In this document: piece by piece, positions 15,111 to 18,146 of the stretch
Layout: every line of letters starts with the position of its first letter
How positions within the stretch are numbered: position 1 is the first letter of the stretch
Source: an uncultured Oscillibacter sp.
Lineage (GTDB): Bacteria; Bacillota; Clostridia; Oscillospirales; Oscillospiraceae
Assembly (NCBI GenBank): GCA_910585165.1
Contig: CAJUBX010000046.1
Location: forward strand, 1 to 18,146
Direction of reading: 5' to 3'
Length of the DNA stretch: 18,146 nucleotides
Program-made: the position numbers and the translations under genes
Notes under the pieces: model-generated
The model's input: the letters and a program-made list of their open reading frames with translations, nothing else
Database searches by the model: none
Told to the model about the DNA's origin: nothing

Positions 15111-16547
15111 TCAGCGCAGATAGTCCGCGACGATCTCCCGTTCGTCCATGTGGCGCTTCTCATGGCCCACCTCCTGGTAGGTCTCGTGGCCCTTGCCGCA
15201 GAGAACCACTACGTCCCCCGCCCGGGCGTGGTCCAGGGCCCAGCGTATGGCCTCTACCCGGTCCTCAATGACCTTGAAGGGAGTTCCGGTCCCCTCCAGC
15301 CCCGGGAGGATATCGGCGATAATGTCCGCCGGGCGCTCGGTCCGGGGGTTATCGGTGGTGACGACGGCAAAGTCCGCGTTCTCTGCGGCGGCGCGGCCCA
15401 TCTTGGGCCGCTTGGCCCGGTCCCGATCTCCGCCGCAGCCGAACAGGGCGATGGTCCGCCCCTTGGCGAAGCCCCTGACGGTGCTCAGGACGTTTTCAAG
15501 GCTGTCGGGGCTGTGGGCATAGTCGATGAGGACGGTATAGTCCTTCCCCGGGGTGGGCACCACCTCCACCCGGCCCTTCACATGGGGCGCCCGGGCCAGC
15601 ACGGCGGCGCTTTCCTCCAGGGGAATCCCCAGGGCCAGGGCCGCCCCCAGCACATCCAGGGCGTTGTCAATCATGAACCGTCCAGGGATGTTCACCCGGA
15701 CGGGGACCCGCTTTCCGCCGCAAACGGCGGTGAAGGCCACATGATCCTCCGCCAGCGCGGCGTCCTCCGCCCGCAGGTCCGCCTCCCCGGAGGAGGAGAA
15801 GGTGAAAACCTTGCAGCTCGCATGTTCCAAAAGCCGCGGGGCCCAGGGGTCCGCAGCGTTGACCACGCCGGTCTCGCAGTTCCGGAACAAAATGGCCTTA
15901 GCGGCGCAGTAGTCCTCCATGGTCTTGTGGAAGTCCAGGTGGTCCTGGGTCAGGTTCGTGAAAACCCCCACATTGTAGGGAACGCCGTAGACCCGGTCCA
16001 GGAACAGGGCGTGGGAGGAGACCTCCATCACCACATACGTGCAGCCCGCCGCCCGCATCCGGGCAAAGAGCCCCTGAAGCTCGAAGGACTCCGGGGTGGT
16101 CCGCTCCGTGGGCAGGACCTCCTGTCCGATCATATTCTGGTTTGTGCCAATCAAGCCCACCTTTTCTCCCCGGGCCTCTAAAACCGCCTTGAGAAGATAG
16201 GTGGAGGTGGTCTTCCCGTTGGTTCCGGTAACGCCCACCATGGTCATATCCCCGGCCGGATGGCCGAAGAAGTTGGCGCCTATCACCGCCAGGGCCCGGC
16301 GGGAGTCCGCCGTCCGGACGTAGGGAACGCCCTCCCCCGGCGGGACCTGGCACAGCACCGCCGCCGCGCCGGAGGCCATGGCCTGAGGAATAAATTTGTG
16401 GCCGTCCGCCGTATAGCCGCTGAGGGCCACGAAAAGATCCCCAGGCTTCACCTGCCGGGAGTCATAGCAGACATGGGCGATTTCCATTTCCAAATCCGCG
16501 TTGGCAGAGAGAATTTCCACACCCGCCAGCAGTTCCCGAAGCTTCAT
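15111..16547 (-). CDS. murE: UDP-MurNAc-tripeptide ligase, meso-diaminopimelate type
   Basis: A 478-residue cytosolic Mur ligase that adds the third residue of the stem peptide. The ATP loop is GTNGKTT (108-114). The Lys that is carbamylated in the family is K217 in EDYCAAKAILF. GCGGDRDRAKRPKMG lies at 370-384. The amino-acid selecting motif is DNPR (399-402), which in characterised enzymes marks meso-diaminopimelate rather than lysine. KGHETYQ is at 452-458. The ATG at 16545-16547 follows GGAGG. It lies downstream of the PBP gene, from which it is separated by element E3 and a candidate promoter. Confidence 0.96.
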   Translation of the reverse strand: MKLRELLAGVEILSANADLEMEIAHVCYDSRQVKPGDLFVALSGYTADGHKFIPQAMASGAAAVLCQVPPGEGVPYVRTADSRRALAVIGANFFGHPAGDMTMVGVTGTNGKTTSTYLLKAVLEARGEKVGLIGTNQNMIGQEVLPTERTTPESFELQGLFARMRAAGCTYVVMEVSSHALFLDRVYGVPYNVGVFTNLTQDHLDFHKTMEDYCAAKAILFRNCETGVVNAADPWAPRLLEHASCKVFTFSSSGEADLRAEDAALAEDHVAFTAVCGGKRVPVRVNIPGRFMIDNALDVLGAALALGIPLEESAAVLARAPHVKGRVEVVPTPGKDYTVLIDYAHSPDSLENVLSTVRGFAKGRTIALFGCGGDRDRAKRPKMGRAAAENADFAVVTTDNPRTERPADIIADILPGLEGTGTPFKVIEDRVEAIRWALDHARAGDVVVLCGKGHETYQEVGHEKRHMDEREIVADYLR

Positions 16548-16572
16548 AGTTGTAAAACCTCCATCCAGTTAA

Positions 16573-16786
16573 GAGCCTATCCGTGAATAAGACGTGGGCA
16601 GATTGCGCCGTCAGATTTTTGCCCCAAGGGCATGTGACATCCCTAAGCGGCAAAGCCGCCAACGGCTGTCCGATCGCCAAACAAGGCGCTTTGACGCAGG
16701 CGGGCTGACGCCCGGCAAGGAAACGCAACGCAGAATGGCGGAAAATATGCAAGCAAGCTGTGTGCGGATTATTTGCGGATAGGCTC
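16573..16786. mobile_element. Fold-back MITE-like element E3 (end type B, core beta)
   Basis: A 214-bp non-coding element with perfect 11-bp terminal inverted repeats, GAGCCTATCCG and its complement, flanked by TAA on both sides (16570-16572 and 16787-16789). The inner sequence contains GCGGC-AAA-GCCGC and the 18-bp core GGCGGGCTGACGCCCGGC (16699-16716) shared exactly with E2. Near its left end GCAGATTGCGCCG resembles E4. It fills most of the 321-bp gap between the PBP gene and murE, and lies in what would be the murE leader. Confidence 0.8.
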
Positions 16787-16803
16787 TAAATACGTTCTGG
16801 ATG

Positions 16804-16832
16804 ATTATATCCCGAATTAAACGCATTGTATA
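16804..16832 (-). promoter_or_regulatory. Candidate murE promoter
   Basis: On the minus strand TATACA (16827-16832) is followed after 17 bp by a perfect TATAAT (16804-16809). The -35 matches the sigma-A consensus at four of six positions. Transcription would start near 16797, just outside the right end of element E3, so the leader would contain the whole element. An overlapping sporulation-sigma reading cannot be ruled out. Confidence 0.45.
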
Positions 16833-16868
16833 CGGCATATTCTGCCGGAAACCTGGCAAAATCTGCCC

Positions 16869-18146
16869 TCAGTCCCGCACGGAGCTGTCGCCGAAGCGGA
16901 CCGTCACCACGCTGCCGGGAGGCAGCTCGGTTCCCTCTCCCTTGTCCTGAGAGATGGCCTTGACGTTGCCGGATTCCGTACTGGTGGCGCCCGTCACCCG
17001 CATGATGAAGCCCGCGTTGGTCAGCGCCTGGTTGGCCTCGGCGGCAGTCATGCCCATAACGCCGGGCACCGCCCGGAGGTCGTTGTTTTTCTCCTCCCCC
17101 AGGTACAAAACAATGGAGGCGTTGTTGGGCACAATCGCGCCGCCCTCCGGGGTCTGGGCGGTAACCGACTCGCCATTGCCCAGGGTGCGGAAGGTGAAGC
17201 CCGCGTTTTCCAGCCGCGCCCTGGCGGTCTCCAGGTCCTGGCCCACCACGTTGGGCACGGCGGCGTCGGCCCCCGCCAGCTGGTCGGCGGTGTAGTCCGG
17301 CTCCACGCCCAGGACGGGGAGAATCTCGCTCATAATCTGGCTTGCCGTGGGGGCCACCATGTTCCCGCCGGAGGGGAAGGTCCCCGTAGTACGGCTGGGG
17401 GTATCCATGGTGATGAGCATAATATACTCCGGGTCGTCCGCCGGGGCGAAGCACATGAAGGACACCACAATGTCGCCCTTGGGATTGGCGGCGGTCCGGG
17501 TTCCGGTCTTGTCGGCGGTCCCGGTTTTGCCGCCCACCCGGTAGCCCGTCACCTGGCCATTCCGCCCGGTGCCCTCCGCCACCACGTATTCCAGGCACTC
17601 CCGGACCTTGGCGGAGGTCTCCTCGCTGATAACCTGGCGGATGCACTTGGGCTCGTGCTGCTGGAGAATGTTCCCCTCCCCGTCCAGCACCTGCTCCACC
17701 ACATAGGGCTCGTAGAGGTAGCCCCCGTTGACGCAGGCCGCCTGGGCCCGGATCAGCTCCAGGGGGGTGACGTTGAAGGTCTGGCCGAAGGAGTAGGAGG
17801 ACAGGGAGACGATATTGGAGTTAAAATTCTCCTCATTGGCGAAAATTCCCTGGGCCTCGCCGATCATGTCCACACCAGTCTTCTCCATCAGGCCGAAGGA
17901 CTTGAGGTATTCGTAAAACTTGCGGGTTCCCAGGGTCTGGCCAATCTTGATAAAGGCCGGGTTGCAGGAATTGCCCACCGCCTCCTTCAAAATCTGGTGG
18001 CCGTGGCCGGTCTGCCGGGAGCAGTAGAAGGGCTTATCCCAGCCCTTGACCATGACGGAGCCGGAGCAGTCGTAGGTGGAGTTCATGTTGATGACCCCCT
18101 CCTCCAGCGCCGCCGCCAGGGTGATGGGCTTGAAGGTGGAGCCGGG
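16869..18146 (-). CDS. Class B penicillin-binding protein with two PASTA domains (5' end outside window)
   Basis: The last 425 residues of a transpeptidase that cross-links stem peptides outside the cell membrane. The visible part begins at the active site SxxK (STFK), followed by the SxN motif as SCN (GNSCNPAFIKIGQ) and KTG as GGKTGTADKTG. The C-terminus has two PASTA repeats, beginning AVPNVVGQDLETARARLENA and AVPGVMGMTAAEANQALTNA. This fits the PbpB/SpoVD group at the head of dcw clusters; two PASTA domains favour a PbpB-like division protein, while the following murE also suits SpoVD. It should work with the SEDS protein encoded downstream. The N-terminal membrane anchor and dimerisation domain lie beyond base 18146. 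Confidence 0.92.
   Translation of the reverse strand, partial: PGSTFKPITLAAALEEGVINMNSTYDCSGSVMVKGWDKPFYCSRQTGHGHQILKEAVGNSCNPAFIKIGQTLGTRKFYEYLKSFGLMEKTGVDMIGEAQGIFANEENFNSNIVSLSSYSFGQTFNVTPLELIRAQAACVNGGYLYEPYVVEQVLDGEGNILQQHEPKCIRQVISEETSAKVRECLEYVVAEGTGRNGQVTGYRVGGKTGTADKTGTRTAANPKGDIVVSFMCFAPADDPEYIMLITMDTPSRTTGTFPSGGNMVAPTASQIMSEILPVLGVEPDYTADQLAGADAAVPNVVGQDLETARARLENAGFTFRTLGNGESVTAQTPEGGAIVPNNASIVLYLGEEKNNDLRAVPGVMGMTAAEANQALTNAGFIMRVTGATSTESGNVKAISQDKGEGTELPPGSVVTVRFGDSSVRD

Noticed and set aside
12735..16181. An 1148-codon open frame on the plus strand opposite ftsW, mraY and murE
   Set aside because: Its product is low-complexity (Gly, His, Gln-rich) with no family motifs, it has no ribosome site, and it lies opposite three genes with clear catalytic motifs. 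Long antisense frames are expected in GC-rich genes.

Overview
The window reads as chromosomal DNA of a GC-rich, spore-forming, Gram-positive Clostridia member, most likely Oscillospiraceae (Flavonifractor/Oscillibacter-like). This is inferred from GGAGG ribosome sites, sigma-A promoters, a SpoIVB sporulation protease, a MurE with the DNPR (meso-diaminopimelate) motif, and the protein repertoire. All real genes except one lie on the minus strand, so transcription runs from high to low coordinates.

Right two thirds (18146 to about 7590): a division and cell-wall (dcw) cluster in the order class B penicillin-binding protein (partial, SxxK to two PASTA domains), murE, mraY, ftsW/spoVE, murG, murA, divIB/ftsQ, ftsZ. 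Together these supply UDP-MurNAc precursor steps, lipid I and lipid II synthesis, a SEDS polymerase with its partner PBP, and the Z-ring. murF and murD are absent from their usual slots. ftsZ has its own promoter and a strong terminator and is followed by spoIVB.

Middle: one plus-strand gene of unknown function (5775-6188) is tail-to-tail with spoIVB and diverges from a murI, ywiB-like (DUF1934), argS operon. Left end: a DUF6512-like membrane protein with its own terminator, then a promoter and an xpaC-telA operon running off the window.

The most unusual content lies between the genes. Four fold-back, MITE-like elements of 159-214 bp (2350-2511, 9740-9901, 12500-12658, 16573-16786) have clear terminal inverted repeats and apparent 2-3 bp target duplications (TTA, TAA or TA). 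They belong to three end types but share two internal cores across those types, so they look like mosaics. Two of them abut stop codons (argS, murA), and one sits just after a candidate murE promoter. Separate GC-rich palindromes stand beside three of the elements, including one that buries the ribosome site of the DUF6512 gene. No tRNA, rRNA, CRISPR array or complete transposase gene was seen.
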